Origin: an uncultured Blautia sp.
Lineage (GTDB): Bacteria; Bacillota; Clostridia; Lachnospirales; Lachnospiraceae
Direction: 5' to 3'
NCBI GenBank assembly: GCA_937900135.1
Contig: CALCDJ010000045.1
Span: forward strand, 9,589-73,588
DNA: 64,000 nt
Position 1 is the first letter of the stretch; each line of letters starts with the position of its first letter. The notes below the pieces were generated by a model that saw only the letters and a program-made list of their open reading frames with translations, made no database searches and had not been told where the DNA came from. Made by a program: the position numbers and the translations under genes. Positions 8,093 through 17,508 of this stretch are shown here, in pieces.

Positions 8093-10677
8093 ATATTTTT
8101 TCAAGAATTACCGCAAAGACCATGAAGGAAAACAAAACAAGGACCATTGTGACCATTATAGGCGTCATTCTTTCAACGGCAATGATCACGGCAGTGGTAA
8201 CTCTGGGAAGCAGTTTTCGGAATTTTCTGATCCAGCATACCGTGGAAACCGACGGAAACTGGCACGTGGCAGGAGAGGGACTGCCTGTTTCTAAGGCAGA
8301 AGAAATCGCCAGTCAGCCAGAAGTAAAGAAAAGCGCAGCGGTGACAGAAATAGGCTACGCCCTTTATGAGCCTCTGGAATCGCCCATGATGCCCTATCTG
8401 TATGTGCAGTCTCTTTCACGGGAGGCAATGGATCTGATGCCTGTTTTTCTTTCAGAAGGAAGAATGCCCGATTCTCCAGAAGAGGTAATCATACCGGACC
8501 ATCTTCTTGCCAATATCGGGGAAGAAACCATAAAGGTGGGGGATCAGCTGTCTCTGGAACTGGGAGAGCGCACCTATGAGGGGGAGCGGATGCATCAGAC
8601 CAATTCCTATATGGGAACAGAAACAAAGGCGGAAGAAAACTTTGTGCCAGAGGAGACAAAAGAGTTTCAGGTAGTGGGGATTTATGATTACGCGAGCTTT
8701 GTTCACTCTTTGGGAGCGCCGGGGTATGAACTCTATGCAGGACCTGGGAAAACAGATGGAACATATGTGGATCTTTATCTGGAATTGAACGATCCAAAAG
8801 AAGTGTACACATTTATGGATACGTTCCTGAAAGATGTGGGAGCCGTAACCAATGTGGGACTGCTGCGCTGGTATGGTGTGGTGGACAATGAACATTTTAG
8901 TCAGGTTTATATAGGATTGCTTGCCATATTGATCGTGGTGATCATGACGGGATCGATCCTTTTGATCTACAATGCTTTTTCCATTTCTTTTCGGGAGAGA
9001 AGCGCACAGTTTGGTCTTCTTTCTTCTTTGGGAGCAACGAAAAAACAGTTAAAAAGCGCGATGAGATACGAAGCCTTTCTGGTGAGTCTTCTGGGAATTC
9101 CCCTTGGGATTCTTTCCGGGATCGGGGGCATTGGCGTGACCCTTCATTTTATTGGAAAAGGGATTTCGTCCTGGTTTTATGGACAGGAAAAGGCAATTCC
9201 TCTGGTGGTGGAGCTCTGGTCCATTTTTCTGGCAGGGGGGATTGCGTTTGTGACCATCTGGTTATCCGCCTGGATTCCTTCCAGACGGATCAAAAAACTG
9301 TCTCCTATGGAAGCCATCCGTTCCAGTGAGAATATCAAGGTGCGGCCAAAAGAAGTGAAAACAAGTCCCTGGGTTTTTCGGCTTTTTGGCCTGTCAGGAA
9401 TGATGGCAGATAAAAATTATAAGCGGGATCGGAAAAAATACAGAACAACGGTGGTATCCTTAAGTATCAGCATGGTGTTGTTTACAACCGCTTCTCTGTT
9501 TCAGACGTATCTTATGGAGACTGGCGCCTTTGTGCTGAAGGTTCCTTCCGTGGATGTGGAATGCTCCATGTATCAGCCGGAAAAACAAAAGGAAGCAGAA
9601 AAGATTCTTGCAAATCAGGAGGGGGTGACCAAACAGAAATACTATGACATAACCCAGTTTATGCTTCGGATTCCCAGGGAATACTTAAATCCCAATGTGG
9701 CAGGGGATGTGACAGTTTTTGAAGAAGAGGAGGGAAAGATGTCCGTACTTTCCGGTACTTTGGTCATTCTTCCCGATGAAAGATTTGAAGAACTGAGAAA
9801 AGAAGAAGGAATTTCAAAAAAATCCTATGAAGAACCCAAAGAGCTTCGGTTCCTCTATGTACCAGAGGTCAATGCTTATCATCCGTCTACCCAGCGTTAT
9901 GAGCGTCAGAGTGTTTTCCAGGGGGAAGAGGAATGTGAGATAGAGATTGGTCAGATGCTTTACGAAGAAAACGAGGGAAAGGAAGAAACAAAATTTCAAA
10001 AAACAGGAACCGCAGTTCTGGGAAATTCCTTAGATGCGCTTCCAGGAGAACTGGGAACTCTGGAAGGAAGCAAAGTTTTTCTTTTGCCCCAGAGTATGTA
10101 TGAAGAATTTCGAGAATTTTTTGCTTCGGATGGAATCCAGAGAGTTTATCAGCTTTGGTGTGAAGATTCCGGACGTGTATGTAAAAACCTGGAAAAAGAG
10201 TGGAAGGCCCTTGGAATTGAAGAAATGAGCATTACAAATCTGAGATCCTATTACGAGCAGGACCGGAGTACCTTAATGGCGATCCGGGTGCTGACGTATG
10301 GCTTCCTTATTCTAATCTCTCTGATCGCAGTGGCCAACGTATTTCATACCATTTCCACAAATCTCATGCTACGAAGAAAAGAGTTTGCCATGCTGCGTTC
10401 CATGGGTATGTCACCGAAAGGCTTTAACCGGATGTTGTATTATGAATGTCTGATTTATGGAGGAAGATCCATTTTTTATGGAACGATTCTTACCATATTG
10501 GTGAGCTTTTTGATCTGCAAGGTGATCGGCTTTGGCGCAGATACCGGTTTTGTGATGCCATATGGAGCCCTTCTGGTTTCCATATCAGGCGTGTTCCTGG
10601 TGGTATTTGCCTCCATGGTATATACCATGTGTAAAATCCGGAAAAATAATATTATTGAGGAATTGAAGATGACTTAA
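8089..10677 (+). CDS. FtsX-type ABC transporter permease
   Basis: An 862-residue permease. An N-terminal membrane helix (about 17-37) precedes a large extracytoplasmic region, then two FtsX modules of membrane helices: one around residues 280-400 containing the SSLGATKKQLKSA coupling motif, and one near the C terminus with LRSMGMSPKGFNRML. A second extracellular region of about 250 residues lies between the modules. It is longer than typical BceB (about 650), closer to the Vex/MacB-like duplicated permeases. It acts with the overlapping ATPase gene. Confidence 0.88.
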   Translation: MNIFSRITAKTMKENKTRTIVTIIGVILSTAMITAVVTLGSSFRNFLIQHTVETDGNWHVAGEGLPVSKAEEIASQPEVKKSAAVTEIGYALYEPLESPMMPYLYVQSLSREAMDLMPVFLSEGRMPDSPEEVIIPDHLLANIGEETIKVGDQLSLELGERTYEGERMHQTNSYMGTETKAEENFVPEETKEFQVVGIYDYASFVHSLGAPGYELYAGPGKTDGTYVDLYLELNDPKEVYTFMDTFLKDVGAVTNVGLLRWYGVVDNEHFSQVYIGLLAILIVVIMTGSILLIYNAFSISFRERSAQFGLLSSLGATKKQLKSAMRYEAFLVSLLGIPLGILSGIGGIGVTLHFIGKGISSWFYGQEKAIPLVVELWSIFLAGGIAFVTIWLSAWIPSRRIKKLSPMEAIRSSENIKVRPKEVKTSPWVFRLFGLSGMMADKNYKRDRKKYRTTVVSLSISMVLFTTASLFQTYLMETGAFVLKVPSVDVECSMYQPEKQKEAEKILANQEGVTKQKYYDITQFMLRIPREYLNPNVAGDVTVFEEEEGKMSVLSGTLVILPDERFEELRKEEGISKKSYEEPKELRFLYVPEVNAYHPSTQRYERQSVFQGEEECEIEIGQMLYEENEGKEETKFQKTGTAVLGNSLDALPGELGTLEGSKVFLLPQSMYEEFREFFASDGIQRVYQLWCEDSGRVCKNLEKEWKALGIEEMSITNLRSYYEQDRSTLMAIRVLTYGFLILISLIAVANVFHTISTNLMLRRKEFAMLRSMGMSPKGFNRMLYYECLIYGGRSIFYGTILTILVSFLICKVIGFGADTGFVMPYGALLVSISGVFLVVFASMVYTMCKIRKNNIIEELKMT

Positions 10678-10704
10678 ATTTCAGAGAGTTTTATCAGAAA
10701 AAAT

Positions 10705-10770
10705 AGAAACGGCAGGAATGTTTGGAATCCCCTTCCATAGAAAAAAGGGAGAAATTTCCTGCCGCTTTTG
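10705..10770. terminator. Bidirectional terminator
   Basis: CGGCAGGAA (10710-10718) pairs with TTCCTGCCG (10756-10764), followed by CTTTTGTT on plus and a T-rich stretch on minus. It separates the convergent FtsX permease and AGCS symporter genes; the loop of 37 bases is long. Confidence 0.65.
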
Positions 10771-12162
10771 TTATGCTTTTTTTGTTTTGAAATGTTCTTT
10801 TACCAGTTTTACCACAGTTCCGGACAAGAGGAAAAGGGCAATGAGGTTGGGGATGGCCATCAGTCCATTAAAGGTTTCTGCAATGCTCCAGAGAAGACCA
10901 AGATCCACGGTAGCGCCAAGGATGGCAACCAGAGAATATACCAGCATAAATGGACGGATCACTTTGATGGAGAATAAAAATTCAATACAACGCGCGCCAT
11001 AAAGTCCCCAGCCGATCATGGTAGAGAAGGCAAAGCAGCACATGGCAACTGCAGTGAAAATAGAAACCCAGTTTCCATAAGTGGAGGTAAATCCAAGAAT
11101 GGTAAGTTCCGCTCCCGCATCACTTCCATAAGCAACCGGGATACCACTGCAAAGGATGACCAGTGCGGTAAGGGTACAGATTACAATGGTATCTGTAAAA
11201 ACTTCAAAGATTCCGAAAAGTCCCTGTTTTACCGGTTCCTGGGTATCTGCACAGGCATGGGCAATGGAACCGGTACCAAGGCCGGCTTCATTGGAGAAAA
11301 TTCCCCGGGAAACACCTTTTTTCATACTGAGGAAAAAGCTTCCCACAATACCGCCAGTCACAGCAGCCGGATTGAATGCGCCGGAAACGATGGACTGAAA
11401 TACGCCTGGAACGTGTTCAATATTTAAGAACACCACACCAAGAGCCAGAACAATGTACAGAAGAGCCATAAAGGGAACCAGCTTTTCTGTTACTTTTCCA
11501 ATACGTTTTACACCGCCCAGAAGAACCAGAGCAAGGAGAACGGCAAGAAGAATTCCAATAATCAGATTGCTTGTTTTTAACTGCGACTGATCAAGAATGT
11601 TGTAATTGAGCAGAGCAGAGTTAATGGCAGTGGTAATGGTGTTTGCCTGGGTGGCATTTCCGGTTCCGAATACGGTGAGCACACCGAAGGCAGAAAAGAG
11701 AACTGCCAGCCATTGCCAGTTTTTGCTAAGACCGTTCTTTATGTAATACATAGGACCGCCCACGTAATCTCCGTTTTTGTTTCGTTCACGGAAGTGGACA
11801 GCAAGGGTAACTTCGGAAAATTTGGTACACATGCCAAGAAATGCGGAAATCCACATCCAGAATACGGCGCCGGGACCTCCAATAGCAATGGCTCCTGCCA
11901 CGCCGGCAATGTTTCCGGTTCCTACGGTAGCTGCCAGGGCAGTACAGACAGCCTGGAACGGCGTCATGGTGCCATCAGAGGCTTCTTTTTTGTGGAACAT
12001 ACGCCCCAGAGTGGTTTTGATGGCGTAGGGGAATTTTCGGATCTGTATGAAGTTGGTACGGATACTTAAGTACAGTCCCACACCGATGATACAGATCATG
12101 GCCGGAACACCCCAGATAAAACTGTTCACGGCGCTGTTGACAGATTTGATGATCTCTAACAT
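10771..12162 (-). CDS. Sodium:alanine (AGCS family) amino-acid symporter
   Basis: A 463-residue membrane protein with about eleven hydrophobic segments. AGCS signatures include GGPGAVFWMW, GGPMYYI, ATVGTGNIAGVA and the conserved FSNEAGLGTGSIAHA segment. The family imports alanine, glycine or sometimes glutamine with sodium or protons. It stands alone on the minus strand with its own promoter near 12225-12253 and shares a terminator with the permease gene on the other strand. Confidence 0.92.
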   Translation of the reverse strand: MLEIIKSVNSAVNSFIWGVPAMICIIGVGLYLSIRTNFIQIRKFPYAIKTTLGRMFHKKEASDGTMTPFQAVCTALAATVGTGNIAGVAGAIAIGGPGAVFWMWISAFLGMCTKFSEVTLAVHFRERNKNGDYVGGPMYYIKNGLSKNWQWLAVLFSAFGVLTVFGTGNATQANTITTAINSALLNYNILDQSQLKTSNLIIGILLAVLLALVLLGGVKRIGKVTEKLVPFMALLYIVLALGVVFLNIEHVPGVFQSIVSGAFNPAAVTGGIVGSFFLSMKKGVSRGIFSNEAGLGTGSIAHACADTQEPVKQGLFGIFEVFTDTIVICTLTALVILCSGIPVAYGSDAGAELTILGFTSTYGNWVSIFTAVAMCCFAFSTMIGWGLYGARCIEFLFSIKVIRPFMLVYSLVAILGATVDLGLLWSIAETFNGLMAIPNLIALFLLSGTVVKLVKEHFKTKKA

Positions 12163-12224
12163 GTTTTTAACCTTTCTTTGTTTTTTTGGTTTGTCACTGT
12201 AATTCTATAGAGTGGAATAGTAAA

Positions 12225-12253
12225 ATCATACCACATTTTCGTTGAAATGTACA
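12225..12253 (-). promoter_or_regulatory. Promoter of the AGCS symporter
   Basis: On the minus strand TGTACA (12253-12248), 17-base spacer, TATGAT (12230-12225), with TGG directly before the -10 element giving an extended -10 (TG-N-TATGAT). The start codon is about 60 bases downstream. Confidence 0.55.
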
Positions 12254-12320
12254 GAAAATGTAAGGTTTTTCATGGACAGATAGAGGAAAACAAAGTAAAA
12301 TCTTTAAAAAAGGCGATGAG

Positions 12321-12608
12321 ATGCTTATGTATGTGGTAATGCTGGATCACCATCCGGTGGATGGGAAAATCAATGCCCGGCTGGGAGTGGATCTGCAGTT
12401 ATCCGGGCATACCCATGCGGGACAGATTTTTCCCATGGGACAGATTTCCTATGCCCTTGGAATTAATGAGCAGAATTATGGAATGGAGACGAAGGGGACG
12501 TTTCACAGAATCGTCAGTTCCGGTATGGGAGGCTGGGGATATCCGGTACGCACCGGAGGATGTTGTGAGTATGTACAGGTTCGGATTAAAGAAAAAGGAA
12601 GGTCGTGA
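12321..12608 (+). pseudogene. Remnant of a metallophosphoesterase (C-terminal third only)
   Basis: The readable 95 residues contain LDHHP and LSGHTHAGQIFP, the last metal-binding motifs of calcineurin-like phosphoesterases of the YkuE type. The N-terminal motifs (DxH, GDxxD, GNHD) are missing; upstream there is only A/T-rich intergenic sequence back to the divergent symporter promoter. No good ribosome site precedes the first ATG. The protein could not form the two-metal centre, so this is best read as a decayed gene whose 5' two thirds were deleted. Confidence 0.75.
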
Positions 12609-12655
12609 ACAGTAATGGGCGGAGAGAAAAACTTTTTTTCTGGATGAGATATTGT

Positions 12656-12684
12656 TTGACTTTAGAAAACGGTTAGGATAAAAT
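12656..12684 (+). promoter_or_regulatory. Promoter of the lipoprotein gene
   Basis: TTGACT (12656-12661), 17-base spacer, TAAAAT (12679-12684). The start codon is at 12755, behind AAGGAGGG. Confidence 0.65.
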
Positions 12685-12754
12685 GTAGTCATCTTATACA
12701 AGAAAAGGTGCAAAAAAAGAGAAAAATTGTGAAAATTTAAAAAGGAGGGCGCCT

Positions 12755-14308
12755 ATGAAAAAACGATATGCATACCTGCTCACAGGAGCACTGGTTCTTT
12801 CTTCTCTTTCCGGATGCGGCAAAGAAACTCCAGAGGATATTCTGAAGGAAATGGCGAACAACACCAAGGAAGCAACGTCTTTTGCGGGAAATATGGATAT
12901 GAATATGGCAGTGGATTTAAGTCAGAGCGGTGTATCCATGGGAGTAGAGCTTGGAGTTTCCGGAGACATGGAAGTGGTGAATGATCCCGCGGCATTTCAT
13001 TTTGACGGGGAAGTTTATTTTAATATGATGAACCTGTCCATGGATATGGAAATGTATGGAGTGGAAGAAGATCAGGTACTGCATCTCTATACCAAGGTTG
13101 CCGATCAGTGGACTCATGCGGAACAGTCTTTAGAGGAAGCCAATAAGGCACAGGAAGAAATGGATATGTCTAAGATATCCAGCGACATTCTCTCAAAAAT
13201 GACCATGGAGGAAGAGACGAAGAAAGAGAAGGATCGGGAACAATACATTTTCCATACGGTACTCACCGGAGAGGAATTAAATAAGTGGTTGAGTAATATG
13301 GAAGAAATTTCCAAAGAAGATCTGGAAGAAGTGGGACTTTCTGAACTGGATGTGGATGTGGAGCTTGCTGTGGACAAAGAGAAAAAACTTCCGGCAGGCT
13401 TTACCCTGGATCTGAATGAGAGCCTTCAGAAAGTTCTGGATCAGGCCATGGAAGAACTGACAGAGGCATCTGGTCAGGAACTCAGCGCAAAAATCAGTAA
13501 TTGTGCGCTGGTTCTGGAATTCCAGGATTTTAACACCATCGAGAAGATTGAAGTGCCAAAAGAAGCTCTGGATGTGGAGAGCATCTCTGGCGATGATCTG
13601 CTTTCCGGACTGGAAGGAGATGTTCTGGGAGCAGAAGAAGAACTTCTGGAAGAGGAAAGTGAGCCAGAGCTTAATGTAGAGGAGCCGGAGATCACGCCTA
13701 CAGAAGCGCCGGAACCCACGGTAACAGAGGAACCGGAAGCAGAACCTACGGACGTTCCGGAAGAGGAAGAAGGAGAATTTGAACCGGAAGCGCCGAGACA
13801 GGCAGCAGATGGCTCCTATATCCTGGAAGATTATGATGAATCCATGGAAGTAAGTATTAAAACACCAGAAGGCTTCCAAGAGGGATATATGGATAAAAAC
13901 TTTCTGAGTTATTCCAAGGAGACTTCCGATCAGGGAGATACCTTTGTGTCCATGACCTATAACATCCAGCAGTTTGACGAGTATTATACGGAGCAGGATT
14001 TTATAGATGCTTTCATGGAGCAGGAGATGAGCGCGCAAGAGTATGGTTATAAGAGTCTGGAATGCAAGGAACCACAGACCATTCAGGTGGGAAATAAAAA
14101 ATTTACCTGTCTTACCATGGATTTCTCTTATGACGGCACAGACAAGAATCGCCAGCTCTGTCTGTTGGCTCCGCTGGATGGAGAGAAATATCTTCAGTGT
14201 ATGGTGAGCGAGAGCGCTCTGGAAGGTTCTTGCAGCCTTCAGGCAGATGAGAATCTGGTGAAACTTTTACTGGAAGGCGTTGTATTTGAAGAGAAGAATG
14301 TGTTGTAA
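12755..14308 (+). CDS. Large lipoprotein with acidic linker, DUF6612-like N-terminal part
   Basis: A 517-residue secreted lipoprotein: basic N terminus, hydrophobic core, and lipobox LSGC with the lipidated cysteine at residue 21. Residues 25-275 resemble the LppX/LolA-like lipoproteins of Gram-positives (TSFAGNMDMNM; many alternating strands). About residues 295-350 form a Glu/Pro/Thr-rich spacer, followed by a compact C-terminal domain of about 165 residues that I do not recognise. Function unknown; lipid carriage is only a family-level guess. The EcsC-like gene begins five bases after its stop. Confidence 0.75.
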   Translation: MKKRYAYLLTGALVLSSLSGCGKETPEDILKEMANNTKEATSFAGNMDMNMAVDLSQSGVSMGVELGVSGDMEVVNDPAAFHFDGEVYFNMMNLSMDMEMYGVEEDQVLHLYTKVADQWTHAEQSLEEANKAQEEMDMSKISSDILSKMTMEEETKKEKDREQYIFHTVLTGEELNKWLSNMEEISKEDLEEVGLSELDVDVELAVDKEKKLPAGFTLDLNESLQKVLDQAMEELTEASGQELSAKISNCALVLEFQDFNTIEKIEVPKEALDVESISGDDLLSGLEGDVLGAEEELLEEESEPELNVEEPEITPTEAPEPTVTEEPEAEPTDVPEEEEGEFEPEAPRQAADGSYILEDYDESMEVSIKTPEGFQEGYMDKNFLSYSKETSDQGDTFVSMTYNIQQFDEYYTEQDFIDAFMEQEMSAQEYGYKSLECKEPQTIQVGNKKFTCLTMDFSYDGTDKNRQLCLLAPLDGEKYLQCMVSESALEGSCSLQADENLVKLLLEGVVFEEKNVL

Positions 14309-14313
14309 AGAAA

Positions 14314-15210
14314 ATGAACTTATTTAAAAAAATGACTCCATGGGAAAAAGAATGGAGAGCTCTTGAGAAACGGGAACAACAATATCTGGATAAGAAGAAA
14401 GCAAAGAAAATATCGGCTCTGAATCAGCTTCTGGAAGATAAGGTTCCCCCAAACCTCCAGGGAAGACTGGATACCGCCTTTTCCAAAGCCTTTGGGCTTG
14501 TATTTGAAAAGGGAACGGGAATCATCGAAAAAACCTACAAAAAGCAGCAGATGGAGGAGGATTATCAGATCCATGCCTTTACCGCAGAGGTGAAGAAAGA
14601 CCGAAAATCTCTGAGAAACTTTTCAAAAAAAGCAAATACTTCCGGAAATAAAAACCTTCTGCTTTCCGGTGTGGAAGGCGTGGGGCTTGGGATACTGGGA
14701 ATTGGTCTGCCGGATATTCCTTTGTTTACAGGAATGATTCTAAAAAGCATTTATGAAATTGCCCTGCATTACGGATATGGATATGAAACAGAAGAAGAAA
14801 AATATTTTATTCTCTTATTGATCCGTTGTGCCCTTGCCAGGGAACGGGCATGGGAGAAGGCGAAGGAAAGAATGCAGGCCTTTCTTATAGAGGAACAGCT
14901 GCCTCCCTGCTATGACCGGGAATTGGAAATCCAGAAGACAGCGGAAGTGTTATCCCAGGAACTGTTATATATGAAGTTTCTCCAGGGACTTCCTGTTGTG
15001 GGTGCTGTGGGCGGCGCCTATGACGCCATCTATTTAAATGCAATCCTTCAGTATGGAAAGATTGTGTATAAAAAGCGATTTTTATTGAAACATAAAGGAG
15101 ACAAGCATGGAACAGAATCAGGAAACAGGACTGCACTTAAAGAGAATTGCCAGGATTCACACGGATTTTCCAACCAAGTTCGGAATTCCTCATCAGAGCA
15201 ATCGCATTGA
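14314..15210 (+). CDS. EcsC-family protein
   Basis: A 298-residue protein with an EcsC-type core: the GVEGVGLGILGIGLPDIPLF segment, then Y-rich helices (EIALHYGYGYETEEEK) and the VVGAVGGAYDAIYLNAIL segment near residue 230. The biochemical role of EcsC proteins is unknown. It follows the lipoprotein gene by five bases with no strong ribosome site, so coupled translation is likely. The last 34 codons overlap trmO by 104 bases in another frame and look unlike family sequence, suggesting the original stop was lost by a small indel. Confidence 0.75.
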   Translation: MNLFKKMTPWEKEWRALEKREQQYLDKKKAKKISALNQLLEDKVPPNLQGRLDTAFSKAFGLVFEKGTGIIEKTYKKQQMEEDYQIHAFTAEVKKDRKSLRNFSKKANTSGNKNLLLSGVEGVGLGILGIGLPDIPLFTGMILKSIYEIALHYGYGYETEEEKYFILLLIRCALARERAWEKAKERMQAFLIEEQLPPCYDRELEIQKTAEVLSQELLYMKFLQGLPVVGAVGGAYDAIYLNAILQYGKIVYKKRFLLKHKGDKHGTESGNRTALKENCQDSHGFSNQVRNSSSEQSH

Positions 15211-15811
15211 CGCTCTAAAGGCACAGATTATCTTTGAGCCACAGTACCGTAATCCAGATGCATTTCGGGGATTGGAGGAATATACCTATATCTGGCTGAT
15301 CTGGGAGTTTTCTGAGGCAATCCGGGACGACTGGTCACCGACGGTACGCCCTCCGAGACTTGGGGGAAATATCCGGAAGGGTGTGTTTGCCACCCGTTCT
15401 CCCTTCCGCCCCAATGCCCTGGGTCTGTCTTCGGTGAAACTGGAACGGGTGGAATTTCATCCAGAGCTGGGACCGGTGCTTCATGTTACAGGCGCAGATC
15501 TGATGGATGGAACTCCCATCTATGATATTAAGCCTTATCTCCCTTATGTGGACAGTCATCCCCAGGCATCCGGTGGATTCACCGATCAGATTGTGGATCA
15601 TAAGTTAAAGGTGGAGTTTCCAGAAGGGCTTCTTAGTAAGATACCAGAAGAACAAAGAGAAGCATTACTGGAGGTTCTGGCCAATGATCCCCGCCCCGGT
15701 TACCAGAAAGATCCGGAGAGAATTTATGGGCTGGCATTTGGAACCCGGGATATCCGCTTTCAGGTTCGGGAATCGGTGCTTACCGTATGTGAGGTAGAAG
15801 CGTATAAATAA
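15107..15811 (+). CDS. trmO: tRNA (N6-threonylcarbamoyladenosine(37)-N6)-methyltransferase TrmO
   Basis: A 234-residue TsaA/TrmO protein that methylates t6A37 of certain tRNAs using S-adenosylmethionine. Characteristic segments are ARIHTDFPTKFGIPHQ, RLGGN, GVFATRSPFRPNALGLSSVKLERV and a DIKPYLPYVD segment. The length and C-terminal extension fit the family. The start at 15107 has AAAGGAG six bases upstream, supporting it despite lying within the EcsC-like reading frame. Confidence 0.9.
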   Translation: MEQNQETGLHLKRIARIHTDFPTKFGIPHQSNRIDALKAQIIFEPQYRNPDAFRGLEEYTYIWLIWEFSEAIRDDWSPTVRPPRLGGNIRKGVFATRSPFRPNALGLSSVKLERVEFHPELGPVLHVTGADLMDGTPIYDIKPYLPYVDSHPQASGGFTDQIVDHKLKVEFPEGLLSKIPEEQREALLEVLANDPRPGYQKDPERIYGLAFGTRDIRFQVRESVLTVCEVEAYK

Positions 15812-15894
15812 TTGAGAATGATAAAAAAACAGGACAAAAAGGAAAAATCCATTGCAAAGCAGCAGAACTTTGTGTAAAATAAAAAAAGATATGC

Positions 15895-15938
15895 AAGCCT
15901 TCCCGCATCAAAACAGGCCGGGGAGGCTTTTCTTTTTG
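15895..15938 (+). terminator. Intrinsic terminator after trmO
   Basis: An 11-bp stem (15895-15905 with 15919-15929, one G-U pair) is followed by TTTTCTTTTT. It ends the lipoprotein-EcsC-trmO group; the MATE gene starts 28 bases later, so that gene's promoter is not clear. Confidence 0.8.
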
Positions 15939-15965
15939 CATAAGAATAACTAAAAGGAGCATTTT

Positions 15966-17324
15966 ATGGAACAGAAACAACATGTAATGGGAAGAAAACC
16001 AGTGCTGCAGCTTTTGGTATCCATGTCTATTCCCGTGGTTTTATCCATGTTTATTCAGGCTTTGTATAACATTGTGGACAGCATCTGGGTGGCAAAACTG
16101 GGAACAGATGCCATCACTGCGGTGTCCCTGGCGTTTCCCCTGCAAAATATTGTCATGTCAGTGGGCGTGGGAATGGGAATTGGTATCGGTTCTGTGATTT
16201 CCATGAGCCTTGGAGCCAGGAATCGACAGGAAGCCAATCGGGCAGCGTCCATTGGAGTCGCGTTGGTGCTGCTTCACTGTGTAATCTTTGCTGTGGGCGG
16301 TCTGGCGATTACAAAGCCCTTTCTTCGGATGTTTACCAATGATCCGGTGATTTATCAGTGGGCCTGCGATTATACCTATGTGGTGCTTTGTATTTCATTC
16401 GGAGAACTTCTGCAGATGTGTCTGGAAAAAATCTTTCAGGGTCTTGGAAAAATGAAAACCACCATGGTGATGATGGCAAGCGGCTGTATCATCAATATCA
16501 TTCTGGATCCTATTTTGATCTTTGGATGGTTTGGTTTCCCGGCTATGGGAGTAAAAGGAGCTGCCATTGCCACGGTGATCGGACAGATTGGAGCGTTTGT
16601 GATGTATCTGGTGGTTTGCGCCAGAGGAGATATTGGTGTGACTATTCATCCACGCTATATGAAGCCGGACAAAGAAATGGTTGGAAGGATTTATTCCATT
16701 GGGATTCCTTCCAGTCTGATGCTGGCTATGCCTTCTCTTCTGGTGGCGCTGTTAAACGGAATCCTGGCACAGCTGGATAAGGCGTATGTAGCTGTCTTTG
16801 GTTTGTATTTTAAACTTCAGACCTTTGTAAATATGCCTTCCAACGGTGTTGTACAGGGAATGCGTCCCATTATCAGCTTTAATTATGGCGCTGGAAACCA
16901 GAAGCGAGTGAATCAGGCTGTTGGATATGCCATGAAGATTGTTGCCGGAATTATGCTGGTGGGAACCATCGCAGCAGTGGGAATGCCAGAATGGATTCTC
17001 CGGGCTTTTGATGCAGATGAAAAGGTACTTTCTTATGGTATTACAGCGTTCCGGATTATTGGACTTGGATTTTTATTTTCCACTGTGGGAATTGTAAGCG
17101 CAGGTGTGTTTGAAGCGTTGGGAAAAGGAAAAGAATCTCTCTGGATTTCCCTGGTTCGCCAGTTTGTGATTATCCTGCCTCTGGGCTGGCTGCTGTCTCG
17201 GTTTATGGGGGCAGAAGGAATCTGGATTTCGTTTCCGGTGGCAGAAGCCCTGGCTGCGGTGATGTCAGTAATCCTTCTCAGAAAAGAAGGAATTTCCCTG
17301 AAAAAGACATACAGGGAAAAATAA
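15966..17324 (+). CDS. MATE-family multidrug efflux transporter
   Basis: A 452-residue protein with twelve predicted membrane spans in two homologous halves, typical of NorM/DinF-like MATE pumps (PVVLSMFIQALYNIVDSIWV near residue 18; QTFVNMPSNGVVQGMRPIISFNYGAG in the second half). Such pumps expel cationic compounds using sodium or proton gradients. The start is ten bases behind AAAGGAG. Immediately downstream a consensus promoter fires toward the DUF2325 gene. Confidence 0.92.
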   Translation: MEQKQHVMGRKPVLQLLVSMSIPVVLSMFIQALYNIVDSIWVAKLGTDAITAVSLAFPLQNIVMSVGVGMGIGIGSVISMSLGARNRQEANRAASIGVALVLLHCVIFAVGGLAITKPFLRMFTNDPVIYQWACDYTYVVLCISFGELLQMCLEKIFQGLGKMKTTMVMMASGCIINIILDPILIFGWFGFPAMGVKGAAIATVIGQIGAFVMYLVVCARGDIGVTIHPRYMKPDKEMVGRIYSIGIPSSLMLAMPSLLVALLNGILAQLDKAYVAVFGLYFKLQTFVNMPSNGVVQGMRPIISFNYGAGNQKRVNQAVGYAMKIVAGIMLVGTIAAVGMPEWILRAFDADEKVLSYGITAFRIIGLGFLFSTVGIVSAGVFEALGKGKESLWISLVRQFVIILPLGWLLSRFMGAEGIWISFPVAEALAAVMSVILLRKEGISLKKTYREK

Positions 17325-17340
17325 CAGGGAAAAATAATAT

Positions 17341-17369
17341 TTGACACCCCAGGACAATTGTGCTAAAGT
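17341..17369 (+). promoter_or_regulatory. Strong promoter upstream of the DUF2325 leader
   Basis: TTGACA (17341-17346), 17-base spacer, TAAAGT (17364-17369). An AGTTAGT copy sits at 17381-17387, just past the expected transcription start. A terminator-like hairpin follows at 17401-17469, so a short RNA of about 95 nt is possible. Confidence 0.65.
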
Positions 17370-17400
17370 AAATTGCATAAAGTTAGTTGTAACAAACAAC

Positions 17401-17469
17401 AAAAGCGGAGCTGCTTTTTCTTTGTGAAAAAGGCTTACATGAGAGAAAGCCCCGCTTTTCTTTATTTTT
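17401..17469 (+). terminator. Terminator-like hairpin in the DUF2325 leader
   Basis: AAAAGCGGAGCT (17401-17412) pairs with AGCCCCGCTTTT (17448-17459), one mismatch, followed by CTTTATTTTT. It sits between a promoter and the DUF2325 start, so it may terminate MATE transcripts, attenuate the downstream gene, or end a short RNA. Confidence 0.65.
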
Positions 17470-17472
17470 AAA

Positions 17473-17489
17473 AGTTAGTCTAAACTAAT
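17473..17489. promoter_or_regulatory. Candidate DtxR/IdeR-type metalloregulator site
   Basis: AGTTAGTCTAAACTAAT contains TTAG-T-CTAA, the core dyad of DtxR/IdeR-family operators. It lies about 20 bases before the DUF2325 start. A related AGTTAGT half-site lies at 17381. Regulator identity is inferred. Confidence 0.4.
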
Positions 17490-17508
17490 ATAAAAGGAGA
17501 TGACAAAA

